Shown here in pieces: positions 1-12,420 of a stretch of DNA of 64,000 bases. How positions within the stretch are numbered: the stretch's first letter is position 1; each line of letters starts with the position of its first letter. The translations under genes and the position numbers were made by a program. Location of the stretch: contig CM043001.1 of assembly GCA_023678885.1 (NCBI GenBank), positions 28,897,867 to 28,961,866 of the forward strand, written 5' to 3'. The DNA is from Pogostemon cablin. Its lineage: Eukaryota; Streptophyta; Magnoliopsida; Lamiales; Lamiaceae. The notes beneath the pieces are model-generated. The model ran no database searches. It saw only the letters and a list, made by a program, of their open reading frames with translations, and had not been told where the DNA came from.

Positions 1-542
1 TAACTATATCTTGAGGTTGGAGGATGGGTTTCAGGACCCAAGAATAAAGTGGAGAATACTAGAATATATCGGCCGTCGGGTGTAGGGAGGGCTTTGGGAT
101 GAAATTTGATTTGATGCATATCACACACACCAACTATGTTATTCTCATTTTCATCCACTACGCGATCCAAAACTATTTTGGATGCAGTCTTTGTACTGAG
201 ATCTGGCGGCCCAAAAAAAGGGTTCCCCCCGTCAAATAAATACAGCGTTGAACCCTGCACACAAAATGCTGCATGATTGTAGGAAGGATTCGGATCAATA
301 TTTCGAATCGCGGGCTTGATTCTCTTAAACTCATCACCATCCCCACAAGAATCTAAATCCAACACGTATACTTTGATTTCCTCGCCGATATTCTCGTCCG
401 CCGAAACGCAAAACATTCCGACCTTTCTTGATTTCGGATTTTCAGATGATCCTAAGCACAGCGAAAGCTTTATTGATTTGGGATTTTCAGATTTTGATTC
501 CAACGATGACGGTGATCGTTGCCTCTTTCCGGGATTGTCCAT
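1..542 (-). CDS. kelch-like protein, 5' part, runs off left edge
   Basis: Translated on the minus strand from the ATG at 540-542, this frame stays open for 180 codons to the window edge. It is a paralogue of the complete gene at 18817-20082: both start M(D/E)NPGKRQRSP, carry SENPKS-type repeats, then the same FCVQGS-LYLFDGG and LPTPDG stretches. The one sizeable length difference is an 18-base in-frame insertion near 144-161, so I see no frameshift or stop. Function is unknown; the paralogue looks like a beta-propeller/kelch-type protein. Whether this copy is whole cannot be judged, because about 60% of the expected length lies outside the window. Its upstream DNA is interrupted by a transposon at 627-2716, so expression may differ from that of the other copy. 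Confidence 0.7.
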   Translation of the reverse strand, partial: MDNPGKRQRSPSSLESKSENPKSIKLSLCLGSSENPKSRKVGMFCVSADENIGEEIKVYVLDLDSCGDGDEFKRIKPAIRNIDPNPSYNHAAFCVQGSTLYLFDGGNPFFGPPDLSTKTASKIVLDRVVDENENNIVGVCDMHQIKFHPKALPTPDGRYILVFSTLFLGPETHPPTSRYS

Positions 543-1135
543 GCCGCTGGACCCTCTTCCCAATTGTAACTCGCACAATTGCTCGCACAATTGTTGGTGA
601 GAAAATTAGGGTAACAGACACTAGCCCAGGGATGCAATCGAGCCGAGCCGAGCCGAATATCTCCGGGCTCGAAGCTCGGCTCGAATTTTTTTTAAAGGGC
701 TCAAGCTCGGCTCAAGCTCGATTCGAATTTTATTTTTTAAGCTCGAGTTCGGCTCGTGTGTAAAATATAGAGCTCGCGAACAGTTCGCGAGCTCGGCTCG
801 AAATATTTTTACTGAATAAAAAAAATAAACTCGAGCTCGAATTCGGCTCGATAAAAACTAGTCCTTTGTTCGAGCTCGGGCTCGTTCGGCTCGTTAAGCT
901 GAAAATAATTTATTTTTTAGTTTTTTAATGTATAAAGGTTTGAGTGAGGTCTCATGAATAATAAAATTTTATTAATAATTTTTTTTATAAAAAGTAGAAT
1001 CTAGAGCTATTATAAATTTTTATTAATTATTAGAAGTATTAATTATTAATTAAAATATATATTAATAATATAACAAAAGATTTTTTTAATTAACATTTAT
1101 AAGTATATGGAGTATGTATTTAATTTAAATTTTGG

Positions 1136-1367
1136 AGTAGGTCTTGTGTGAAACCGTCTCACGTAAATATTTACATGAGACGAATAAAAAGTGATATTCA
1201 ATCGATAAAAAGTAATAATAGTTTAGTTAACTATTTTATGAACAATTTATAATATAAACAAAACTAACATTTTATATGGAATATAGCGAAAGTGCTAACA
1301 TTTTATAAACTTTTTATTCGTCTCACGTAAGACCTTACGTAAGACGGTGTCACACAAGTATTTGCCT
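1136..1367. mobile_element. MITE with long GTCTCACG-type inverted repeats
   Basis: Long terminal inverted repeats: the left arm reads GTCTTGTGTGAAACCGTCTC and continues to GAGACGAATAAAAAGT; the right arm is the reverse complement with a few changes. The near-identical 9-mers TAAATTTTG and TAAAATTTG flank it, which would suit a Mutator-like origin. It is nested in the hAT-like element. Related half-copies lie near 3062-3115 and 14863-14886. Confidence 0.65.
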
Positions 1368-1402
1368 AAAATTTGAATGTATCCTTATGTTATCCCATTA
1401 AC

Positions 1403-1433
<31 letters not shown>

Positions 1434-1631
1434 TCAAAAGGCAAATATGGGTGTATATAAATTCGAAATTTCTCCTTCAAATAAAATTATATTATTAAAA
1501 TATAAATAAATAATTATATTAAATTAATTTAATTTATTTTTACATATATATACATATATATATATATATATACATATATATGTACTAATGAGGTGTCGAC
1601 TTTAAAATACTTACAATTTTATTAATTACTA

Positions 1632-1913
1632 CTCCTTCCGTCTCATAATACTTTTCTCACTTTCCTCATTTGTTTACCCCACAAAACCTTTCACCCCCTA
1701 AGAAAGAAAACATCACTTTATCCAACAACCTCAAAAATTACTTTAATTTTAAATTTGCCACTCTTTTTTCACACACATATCATTACTTTATACTTTTTTA
1801 TTACCTAAAAATACTACAATACCCTTCAAAGTCAATAAAGTTGGTCAAAAAGTGTAACTTTTCTTAAACAACGTGGAACAGTAAAGGTGAAAAGTTTTCC
1901 GGAACGGATGGAG
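1632..1913. mobile_element. Stowaway-type MITE, 282 bp
   Basis: The ends CTCCTTCCGTCTC and the inverted CGGAACGGATGGAG are flanked by TA on each side, the target duplication of Tc1/mariner Stowaway MITEs. The interior is AT-rich and non-coding. Nested in the hAT-like element. Confidence 0.75.
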
Positions 1914-2385
1914 TATTAGTTAAAATTTAATGTATATAAATACATATATTTATTCAAATTTAAGTATAAATAAATCAAAACTAAATCTTATATAGAAATA
2001 AAAAAATAAAAAATTTAGATCTTTAAACCCATTATAAATATGACTTTCAATTCATTATTTAGAATTAATAACATGCACTCTCTTTTTAATTTTATTTTTA
2101 TTAATTACGTTTTAATAATTTCATTATTTTCATTGTCATACTTTAAAATTTTTCTTTAATTTAAAGTATACTATATTTTTAAAATTATATTATATTCCTT
2201 ATAAATTATATTGATAAAAGTATATATATATATATAAGTTTATTTATTTATGTAAAAAATTTTAAACTCTAAAATTACCATATTAATATGTTATAATAAA
2301 TAATAACAATAATAATAATAATAATAATAATAATGGAGTAATAATATGAAGAATGAGCATATTGACCACTATTCGAGCCTATTAT

Positions 2386-2550
2386 CAAACACGTTCACGA
2401 GCCTATAAAAGAACACGTTCGCGAGCTTAATAAACGAACACGTTCGCGAGCTTAATAAACGAACATGTTCGTGAGCCTATAAACGAACATGTTCGCGAGC
2501 TTTTAAACGAACATGTTCGCGAGCCTGTAAACGAACACGTTCGCGAGCTT
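2386..2550. repeat. seven tandem ~24-bp units containing GAACAYGTTCGCGAGC
   Basis: Seven consecutive units each hold the near-palindrome GAACATGTTC or GAACACGTTC followed by GCGAGCTT or GCGAGCCT and a TAAACG spacer. They lie in the right subterminal zone of the hAT-like element. An inverted GAGCTCGCGAACAGTTCGCG palindrome lies in the left zone near 771. The likely role is transposase binding. Confidence 0.7.
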
Positions 2551-2734
2551 TCGAGCCAAACACCCTCGGGCTCGAGTTCGGCTCGAAAAAATAATCGAGC
2601 TCGAAAATCGAGCTCGGCTCGGCTCGTTTTTTTCCACGAACGAACTCGAACGAATTTTTTTCCGAATCGAGTCCCGAATAGCTTGCGAGCGGCTTGGTTC
2701 GTTTACATAATTACTCTCTATATATATACGAGGT

Positions 2735-2959
2735 GATTAGGTTCACTAACTAGACTGGGCTGGGCCTTAAAATAGGAAGCCCGAAAAGAACGGCTTATAT
2801 AGACCAAGCCCAAAAACTCCAATAGCCCGAGTGGTCTTGGGCCATTTTTTAGCTCTTTGGGTCTGGACTTTTTTAGCCCGTTTATTTTATAAATAATTTA
2901 ATTTTTATTTATAAATTATTTATATAATTTTATTTATTTATTGTTAGTATTATATAATA
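2735..2959. other. upstream block shared with the kelch-like paralogue
   Basis: From ACTGGGCTGGGCCTTAAAAT onward this block matches 20151-20385, which lies directly upstream of the intact kelch-like gene. It is rich in GGGCC/GCCCG motifs at first, then AT-rich. It is the distal promoter side of the gene at 1-542, pushed 2.1 kb away by the hAT-like insertion. The GGGCC-rich part might itself be an older transposon present before the duplication. Confidence 0.6.
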
Positions 2960-3052
2960 CTCCCTCCGTCCCATCACTATTGCTACTTTTACTGTAGCTT
3001 CTGTGAGAGCTTTTTGCAGTCAAAAGTAGCAATAGTAATGGGACAGAGGGAG
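2960..3052. mobile_element. Stowaway MITE, 93 bp, near-perfect hairpin
   Basis: CTCCCTCCGTCCCATCACTA pairs with the inverted TAGTAATGGGACAGAGGGAG, and TA flanks both sides. Arms of about 38 bases fold over a short loop. It sits at the end of the block shared with the second paralogue, so it inserted after the duplication. Confidence 0.85.
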
Positions 3053-3187
3053 TAGTTGGCAAAGACTTGTATGAGATCGTCTCGTGTAAGGGCTTACGTG
3101 AGATGGTCAAAAAGTGATAATCTTTTATATAAGAAAGTTAATGAAAAGTGATAAATTAACTCTATAGCGAAAGTGATAATAACTATT

Positions 3188-3363
3188 GGCAAAAGCTCCC
3201 GTGCGCCCGGGGACACCTCCGTGTCCCCATGTGAACACAACCCTCCCCTCAAATCCTATTTAAACCTATGTATTGCTAGGGGTTTAAATTGTAAAGGGGC
3301 ATGAAAATTGTAAAGGCGCACGGAATATGCTCCGTGCGCCCGGGTGCACAAGAGTCTCACTCT
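3188..3363 (+). mobile_element. short MITE-like repeat, family A, copy 1
   Basis: A 176-bp GC-rich unit (GGCAAAAGCTCCCGTGCGCC to CACAAGAGTCTCACTCTT). It recurs in the opposite orientation at 38382-38521. Internal complementary stretches such as CCGTGCGCC/GGCGCACGG could form a stem. No coding content; element class not assigned. Confidence 0.6.
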
Positions 3364-4402
3364 TAAAATAATTATTATTTAATATAAAATTTTAAAGTAA
3401 AATACCAAATATACCCCTAAACCCATATATACCTTTAAACCACAAACCCCAACCCTCACCCACTTTACTGCACACTTTTTTTGTTGTACACACTTTGTTG
3501 CACATGAACTTTTGCTACACACAATATTTATGTGCAGCACATTGTAGGGATAATATTGAAATATCACTATATATTTTTGTAGTTAATAGTAATACTATTG
3601 TATGTTTGTATTTCATAGTAATTTAAGGTTTTTTTTGTGTACATGTAACGATCCTAATAATTATATATATATGCTTATATTAATTATTTATGATATTTAT
3701 TTATTTATTATTAATATCATATTTAGAAGATAGATATCCTTTTCCACTTCTCTCTCAACTAGCCATCCCTAATCCCTTAAAACTAGGAACTGACTTCGTA
3801 CACATAAAACTTCATCCTCTATCACGATTTAAGTCTGGAACCAGTGTGCTTACAGAGCCGTCGAAGGGCCAGTGATTTTCTGTTTCGTAGGGAGCGTAAG
3901 CTATTCACGTATCATTATCTTTTCAACCAGGAACTTTTATGCCTTTTATTAGCTAATCTGCGCCCTTAGTATTTAATGTTGTTCTTCCACGTGTGTACAA
4001 CTTCTTCGTTGGAATTATAGGTCTTCTATAATAAAGCATATAATATGGGTTACACCCTACGGATTAGGCTACTCGTTGCCCTGTTTCTAGTTGTTGATCT
4101 GTCTTGGACTTATTTACCACGTTTACAGTTCATCAAGTTATGTTTATTGATTAATAATTATATTAACCTTCTTGAAATCCAATGATGTGTGGAGCATTAC
4201 TGTCGGATCACATATATGTGCCTATGTTAGTTAATTAAGAAATTATTAATTATTTTTAGTGATGCTGTTAAAAGCCTTCCCTACAGCCTGATTGTTAGGC
4301 ACGTGTACACTACCCCCAACATTTAAACTATATGGATTTACCTATTAAACACCCACCTGTTATTATTTTTTTAAGAAAATTATTTAATGCTTAATATCTA
4401 TA

Positions 4403-4449
<47 letters not shown>

Positions 4450-4779
4450 ACCCCTATTAGGATATTTCTGTTTCCCGCTCTAAAACCGTTTTTTAAAGGC
4501 AATATTTCTGCCCTTATGACTCCAATTTTTGCTGTAATCCTTAATTTTATATTAAGTAAATTATCATTAATGTCATAAATATTGAAATAATTACTGTACA
4601 ATTATGTCAAACTTACCATTTTTTCCATATAAATCAATTACGTGAGGTTGTGCCATATTCTCATTTTCCATTCTCTTCCCACTAATTTATTTTTGCTTCT
4701 TACGCACATAATCTTGATTATTCTTATAGTAATCACGATTTTCTCCACCCACACTCCTTCAAATGGATCATTTTCTCCA

Positions 4780-4970
4780 CCCACACTCCTTCACTTGGAC
4801 CCATTCTCTCCAACGGCGAATGCGCGGCAAACCTAGAATGTGAGAACAACATCACAACCTCCGATGCTGGCGACTCATCCTTCGTTGCTTCCGACGCCAT
4901 CTTCTACTTCGAGAGTGGCGCAGGCAAAGTTCCAGTCATCATGGGTGAATGACCCTCACTACTTCAATCG
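4780..4970 (+). other. possible captured gene fragment inside the Helitron
   Basis: This is a GC-richer stretch than its surroundings. One frame is open for about 47 codons and ends at a TGA (including CAANLECENNITTSDAG and ASDAIFYFESGAG). It has no start of its own and no family that I recognise. Helitrons often carry host gene pieces, so capture is a plausible inference, not shown. Confidence 0.3.
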
Positions 4971-6179
4971 CGTGAAAATCCCCGCTCTCTGATTGATTTT
5001 AAGAATCTACGAAGCCATACTTTGAGGTTTTCTCAACACTTGATTCATCTTCTAATTTTCTCTGTTCTAATTTCAATTTTATGCAATCATGGTGATGGAG
5101 GTTCTCTTTCAATTAGTTGATTTTATGATTTTCTCTCTTATGAAAATTGGCGTTTGTCTTTTCTAATATTGGTTTCTTGATTTATATTGGATATATTTTT
5201 TTCTCTACTGCCAACACTAAGATTTTATGAAAGTACATCGCTGAATTCCCCCTTTTAGATCCGAAATTGAATGTCGAGACATTCCAAAAAAGGGAAAAAT
5301 CTCGGCGAGGCTGCCACTGTCTCAGTGATGGTGAATTCTTAGATGTGTCTTTTGTTTTAGTATTGAAAATTTATGCTTTGTAACTTCTCTGCTTTAATGT
5401 ACAACTAAATGATTTTAAGATTAATATGGAAAAGTTGTTAGTGGACATCGATAGAAGTATCTAACTCTCTATTTAATTGCAGATTTTGGCCTCTCACTTG
5501 GCTGTGGTGGTGTTGCATTTTTAACGTACATTTTTCAAGAATAAAAGAAATTTTCAAGAGCTTCTTGCGTTTCTTTTGCAGCGAGTATGGTATTTATGAA
5601 ATTGATCAAATTTCAAATTTTATGTATGTTGATTTCTTCCTTTTATCAGTTTTGAGAACCCATTTTCTTCATTTTTGGGTAGGTGATAATTAGTCGATTA
5701 ATTCGATCATAATCAAATTCGGATTTTATTGTGATTGATTTATTATATATACTATATGAAATATTTTTTAGCATCCATTGTTAGTAGGGGTAGGGTTTTT
5801 TGAAGCATCGAAAATGAAAGATCTAGCAAGCATATAATTAATTGTAGGTTAATAATTGGTGAAAAAAAAGTAGTACTATTGAAAATAAATGTAGTTTTAA
5901 TTAGTTTTTGAATATTTCTAACATGTATTCGTATGGCTTTTGACACTTTTTTTGCTGGGATATATGCATATGACAGATGTTTTAATAAAATGCTCTGTCA
6001 GCATTCATAATTCTTTAACGATGAACTACATTTACTTCTTTAATGAAGAATATATTACTGCGAATAATTAAACAACGAATGGTAGACAATATTAGATATC
6101 TATTATTAATGGTGAGAATTTTATTTTGGGTTCATCTAAGGTATGCATTTCCCTCAATCTATTTTTTCTTCTTTAATAT

Positions 6180-6975
6180 TAATTTTATTTTACCCATGAA
6201 TATGTTTTGACACTCATTGTTAACGTGTTAGAAGAAAAGATGGTATAATACTACTGAATTTTTTGGTGTATTGTAAGAATCCATTGTCACTCTGTTTGCA
6301 TTCCAATATTTTTTACTGAAAAATTATTTACTTGGTTGCCTACCTAATAATTATTTTTACAGATTTTTTAAATGATCTTAATTGTGGAGTTTGTAGTTAA
6401 TAGAAAATAAATTTTTGGTAGGCATTTGTTAAAATATTTTCTCATAGTGGATATATTTGACACCTAATATGTTCTTATTTACTCTTATAGGGCAGAGTAT
6501 GAGAAGCTGATAAGATTTTTTTATGAGGTAGAGCAAGAAAATTGGGCTAAGACTTTTCATTGGAACTAGACCCGAACTATTGCGATAATATCCGAGTTCG
6601 TTGAAGTTGATCCCTCCAGCCGCTATGTACGGCTTCGTAATTTTCTAGTTTATTTTAATTTTATTTTATGCATGAATATGTTTTGACACTCATTGCTAAC
6701 GTGTTAGGAAGAAAAGATGGTATAGTACTACTGGATTTTCTTGTGTATTGTAAAAATCTATTGTCGTTCTATTTGCATTCCAATGATTTTTTACTGAAAA
6801 TTTATATTCTTCGTTGCCTATCTCATAATTATTTTTACAGATTCTTTAAATGATCTTAATTGAGGAGTTAGTAGTTAATAGAAAATAAATTTTTAGTAGG
6901 TATTTGTTACAAACTCTTTGTTCATGGTGGACATATTTTACACCTAATATGTTCTTATTTACTCTAATAGGGAAA
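6180..6975 (+). repeat. two tandem ~320-bp blocks, 473-bp period, inside the Helitron
   Basis: The stretch 6185-6505 recurs at about 6655-6978 with roughly 85-90% identity by eye. It starts at CATGAATATGTTTTGACACT and runs through an acceptor-like TTTTTACAG to a TAGGG(C/A)A..GAGAAGCTGAT end. Each copy looks like intron plus small exon, as if a piece of a captured gene was duplicated. No open product is evident. Confidence 0.6.
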
Positions 6976-9900
6976 AGCAAGAGAAGCTGATGATATTTTT
7001 TTTTCAATTGCATGTAGATAGTTTGAATTCTTATTTCTATTAACACTGTCATTCATATGAATTCTATTGTTCCTAACACAGAGAAAACCTCTTCAGGATG
7101 AATCTATGGCTGCATTTGAATTAGTTTGCAGAACAACGAGTTCTTCACTATTTTCAATAAGTACAAGGTACGTTCTCCACCCTTCCTCTTTCTAACATAA
7201 CAATGTAAGTAAGAAGTTTCATGTGGATGTTGTACATGTATGATGAAAAAAAAATAAGTGGGCTTGGTGAATTTGTCATTGAGGTATTAATATGGTTGTG
7301 TGGGTGAAATATTAAGGAACAACTATTGAGTGTATAAGTTTTAGGTATGTATGTAAATTAATACATTAATGTATATCCCTTTAGGTAAGTAAAAAGCAAC
7401 ACTAAATTACCACTCTAAGGTCAATATATGTATGATGTAGTTGGAATTTTGTTTTGTTTATATGTAACTCCTCTAATTTGGTTGTCATATTTTTAATTCA
7501 TTGATCATGTACTATATGAATATTTTGAATAGTGATTGAAAAGTGAAGATGAAAGAGATTTATGTTCTCTTTGATAGTTCCGACCCTTTATATTGAGTTG
7601 TAATGGAGATGAGTCCTAAAAGTCAGATTGTTTTTCTGATAAATATGATGTATAGTGAATTAAATTGAAGACACAGCGTTGTGATTTCATTTGAAACTCT
7701 CCTTCACAAATTTTGTCACTAAATTAATAATTTAGAAATTCTTATACATTGCAAGTTATTTTTGAATAGTGAAATTGGTTATTCTTATTATTTTGGTGAT
7801 TATTTCAATCAATTTAAAGTAATATTGGTCATTCATTATACTTTGCATTAGATAGCGTCTGGGAAAATTGATACATTTGTTAAATGAGTTTGAAACCTGC
7901 AAACTCTTATTCTTTATTTATGTTAGTGAGAATTTCTCATTTCATACACCTACTTTATTTTGCCATTAAGGAGCAAAATTGTGAATTTTTTTTATTAAAT
8001 TCAGTCATTTCATGTTTTGATTTAATTCTGAAAATTTAAATATTTATAAGCAAGACTTTTTATTGTTTCCAAAAAACACATTAATGTTTATTGATTCTAA
8101 CAGTTTGAATGTTTTGCATAATTTTTTTTTACATGTTTTGATCAAATATAACTTCTTGAATAATATAATGATGGTTATTTCATCTAGAATTATTGACGAC
8201 TCCGATCTAAAAACACAAGCTTTTATATTTTATTTTATGGTGAATTTGTCGTATATTAAAGATTGGGAGAACTGAAGTTTTTTGTTAAAAACACAAGCTT
8301 TTATATTTTATTTTATGGTGAATTTGTTTTTGGGCGGTTGTGGCTACAAAAGCTCTACTTTAGCGAGAAGTTATGGATTAATAATTAATATTATGTTGGT
8401 GTCATCGAATTTAAATTTTTAGCTAAATTTTTTTTATATTAGGTGTGTGTATTAAATAGAATGACTTATACTGGAAGCATTGAGTGAGTTTAAAAAAGAA
8501 TCAGTTGTGTTATTTTATACAATTTGTTGATTACATTTTGATTATCTTTGTTAGCAGTTAATTATCAAATTATTAGTATCTTGGGTAACTTTCATTTTAA
8601 TTTGAAACATATGATTGACCCTTTTGGTGGTACGGGATTGTGTTTAAATTGTGCATCATAAATATCCCAAGCCAATTAATTTGTAAGAATGGAAAGGAAG
8701 ATTCTTTGTTGAAATGTCTAACTCTATTTCAACTGCTTTTCGTGTAGTGTTCGTGATATGGCTATGATAGGACTAAAACAATCGATAAAGCTGAGCATAA
8801 TATAGTTGAGCAGGTACATATTATATGCTGAAATATTCTTGGAAGGATTAGGTCATTGCTTATTTCTTTTTGCAACTGCTTTTTGCTTATTCTTAACTTT
8901 GTTTGTAGTTGTATCTTAACTAGAAACTTCTTTACTAACATTTCAATGTTAGTTTATTTCATCTTCAATAATCAACTATCATTAAAGATGTATTTTTACC
9001 TAACAGGTATACTGCTTTGTTTGAACTATTGTTTACTACGTAGATAAAAATCTATTCTTGCATCAGGCAACTGACCCCAGAACCCATTTGGCGATTTGGG
9101 ATCATGAGATGCAACGTGAAAGGACATGAATCAGTGAAGAATCTAAATGCAAGAGTGAGTATTATATGCTTATTGTGAGTATTTTTTTATGTTATTTGTA
9201 CATGGTGGTCTAATACAAGAAATCAAATTTATTGTATTATTACATATTTTAGTTTTCTTTATCCTTACTGAGTACAGTGGTCTAATACACACTTAATCAA
9301 ACAGTGCAAGTAAAGGGAAATATTGAGATGCATGCCTTTGGTAAATTCTACTTATGGCGAATAGTGAATCTAATCAAGTATGCTATTAACTCAATCCTAT
9401 ATATTGGTGTCTCTAATTTTAAAAGTTTTATTGAGTTATTATACTATATTGAGAAGCATTGAGTGTGTTTAAATTTTTGTTGGATGAATTAATAATTTAT
9501 TATTATTATTATTTTTTAAGTTATTGGATTAATTAATATTATGTTGGTGTCATGGTATTTAAATTTTTAGCTAATTTTTTTATATTGGGTGTGTGTATTG
9601 AATAGAATGACTTATACTGGAATTATTTTATATTTTGAAAGCATTGAGTTATGGATTTATATTGGGGATTTTTTTTTTTAAGTTATGGATTAATTTAAGT
9701 TATGGATTTATATTGGGGATTATTTTCTTATAATGTTATTATGTTTCTTTTACAGGTTTGCAGATAGTGGCCAAATGTGAAATATGAGAGTGGGGTGATT
9801 TCATCAATGTGGATATTAAGGAAGGAATGCAAGATAAGCAAGTAAGTTTCTCTTTCTTTCTTAATGGATGATATATATTTTTATATTTTCTATATTCTTT

Positions 9901-12049
9901 GTTTTATTTGTAGTGTATCTGTATTTCAATTTTATTTGTTTTTAGTTATATATCATATCAAATTTTTTATTTGGTCATCTATATGTATACTTTCGTATGA
10001 ATACTACACCTTATGATCGCTTCAAATTGGAAGACAATGATCTGCATGCAGCTGTCACTATTACTTTGGTAACGTTAATATATTTGTGATGGTACATGTC
10101 TCTAGCGAAGTTATGAAATTTACAAAAATTATCCCACTGTTTTGACCTGCGTGTAAAAAAAATTCACAGGGTTAGTCTTTTGTTATTTATCACTGGGTTG
10201 GTTAGTATTTGATCTATTCGGTTACTTTTTTTCTTTCCTTTTTCCGAAAATTCAAGTTAGCAGTAAAAACAAGAATTGAGAATTGGGTTGATATTGTAGC
10301 TCTAGAGGAACACAAAAGGAAATATAAAGAGTCCAACAAGTTTTGCAACCCAATGTGCTTCATTGGCAACTGTACAAATTTGTATGTTAATGCTTCCAAT
10401 TTTCGGCGTAAAACATTTATGTTATGGATATTTTGAAGACAAATTGGTTTAATGAATTTTAATTAATGGTGATTGAGATGGAAGATGATAGTTTCCGATC
10501 AAACACTTTGAGGGACCAAATCAATTGGTGTACATTATTTATCTTTCGAAGTGATGCACCTGGGAGGGAACGGGAGTTTTGAGTATGCATCACAAATGTT
10601 TGGTAATGTGTTTGACTGAAATGCAAGGAGAATAAGGTATTTAGTTGGGTTGTTCTAACACGGCTTTAGGTGTATATGCTTAATTCACAATTTTTTTTGT
10701 ATATTATTAAAGAGGTTTCATAATCTTGAGTTCCTCTATCTGCTGTTGGCAATACCTTATAATATCAAAGTTTTTGAAGAGAGAAAAATTTGTACAAGGG
10801 GTGTGTATAATATTAATTTTAAAATGGTGCTTTGAGAATTTTAGGGAATGTGTACACATAAAATTAAGAAAAAAATTTTAAGAGAGTATGTATTCAATAC
10901 AATTATACTCCACAAGGTATGTATTTAATAAAAAGTGAAGTGTATTTAACACCACTCTATTGCATTTGTATGATGCCATGATATGAGGTAAGTCAAGATA
11001 TTGTTGATATAAAAAATTTGAAATTATATACTAAAGATTGGTTGTGGTTTCAAGAGAATTTCTCTAACACCTAACAAAAATTTATGAGATCAACTGGTAT
11101 GGATTCTGAACATGGGTAGAAAGTGAGAATAACATAAATGATAGATTGATGTGCATATACTAGATTTGAATAGATTTAGTAAATGGAAATGATTGTTGAA
11201 TTAGATGATAAAATCAAGAAAACCTATGTAAAAGGGTTTAGATGTTTGCATGGGAATCCTTTAATTTGGATTCAGATATGCAACCAATACCCATGCAAGT
11301 TTTTTTTATCAAATTTATATTGATGTACCCTACTGTTTACTTTGCATCTAGATTTGTTATGTTAATAAGATACACAAAGCTAAATTCCTACATTGCTGTT
11401 TATGTTGTCACTATTTTTCTGTTGTAGTTCAAATTTATCACTAATCAGAAATAAATTTTAATTGATAAAATGATACTTTGAAAATTTTGGGAGTATTTGG
11501 TATAAAAAGTGAAGTCTACTATTGTCTTGAAGATTCATCTTATAGAACAATCAAGAAAGTAAGTAGAACTTTAATAACCATTAAAATTTGTTGATGATCA
11601 ACCTATATAACATTGAAGATGAGACTTATAGAACTTATCTATTAGATCAGAACTATTGAAATTTATTGACAATCAGCGGCCAAGCTTTAGTCATGATGTT
11701 GCATGTGACCATTTTTGTTTCAAAAATAATGATATAAGTGATGATGATGAGGTATAAATTTGCCATTTTCCTACTTTTGATGTGAATGTGAATGAGTAGT
11801 AATTTAATTTGAATGTGATTCTTATGTATTTTGGATCTTATTTTTGAATTTAGGAGAAGAATTAGAAAATTGGTCGGAAGCAACACCGATGTTGGTTGCT
11901 GGAATTGTATTGCCATTTTAATGCTCTGCTACAACAACCAAAATGCTGAATGATAAGGTTTTGGATGAGGTACTTGAGTTAGTTGTCAAATTGCTGACAT
12001 TCTTATTTCTCTTTATATCTACTGTTTGGTTGTCTGATTGTGATTGATG

Positions 12050-12420
12050 GTTATGTGCTCGAAAATTTGGTTTATAATTTCTATTTGGTTTTTAAGTCTA
12101 TATGTTATCTTGGGTTTTGCTGTCATGTTTGGAATTATGACTTCTAATCATGTTTTGCTTATTGGGAAAGGTTGTTTACTTTTGGTCTATGTTCTTAAAA
12201 ACGTAGTTTATTTTTTCCATTTGGCCTTTGAGCCTACATTTTTAATTGGGTTTTGTTGTGTACATGTTTGAAATTATGGTCTGTGGCCTTATTTTGCTTA
12301 CTTTAAACAAAAGTGTTGTTTCTATTGGCCTGTGCTCCAACATTTTGATTATTTTAATTTCTATTTTAGCCTATGAGCTTATGTAATATCTTAATTTTTT
12401 ATGTGTATATCTTAAATTCT
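12050..12420 (+). repeat. degenerate ~125-bp tandem repeat, about three copies, inside the Helitron
   Basis: Units run from a '(T)GTGCTC/GTTCT-AAAA' stretch through TATTTGG..TTT.GTCTAT to a TTGGGTTTTG(C/T)TGT-CATGTTTG core. Copies begin near 12055, 12185 and 12318. They are heavily diverged and non-coding. Confidence 0.45.

Larger units (their letters stand above)
627..2716. mobile_element. non-autonomous hAT-like element with GAGCTCGGCTCG-rich ends
   Basis: The left end begins CAGGGATGCAATCGAGCCGA. The right end, read inward on the minus strand, contains ATGTAAACGAACCAAGCCG, an imperfect inverted match. Both ends (about 640-900 and 2386-2700) are crowded with direct and inverted copies of CGAGCTCGGCTCG and GTTCGCGAGC, the subterminal repeat layout seen in plant hAT elements. 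The core is AT-rich, codes for nothing recognisable, and contains two other MITEs. The DNA on either side (to about 600 and from about 2735) matches one continuous stretch at 20090-20160, so this is an insertion. No clean 8-base target duplication is visible, and the exact right end is uncertain. Confidence 0.65.
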
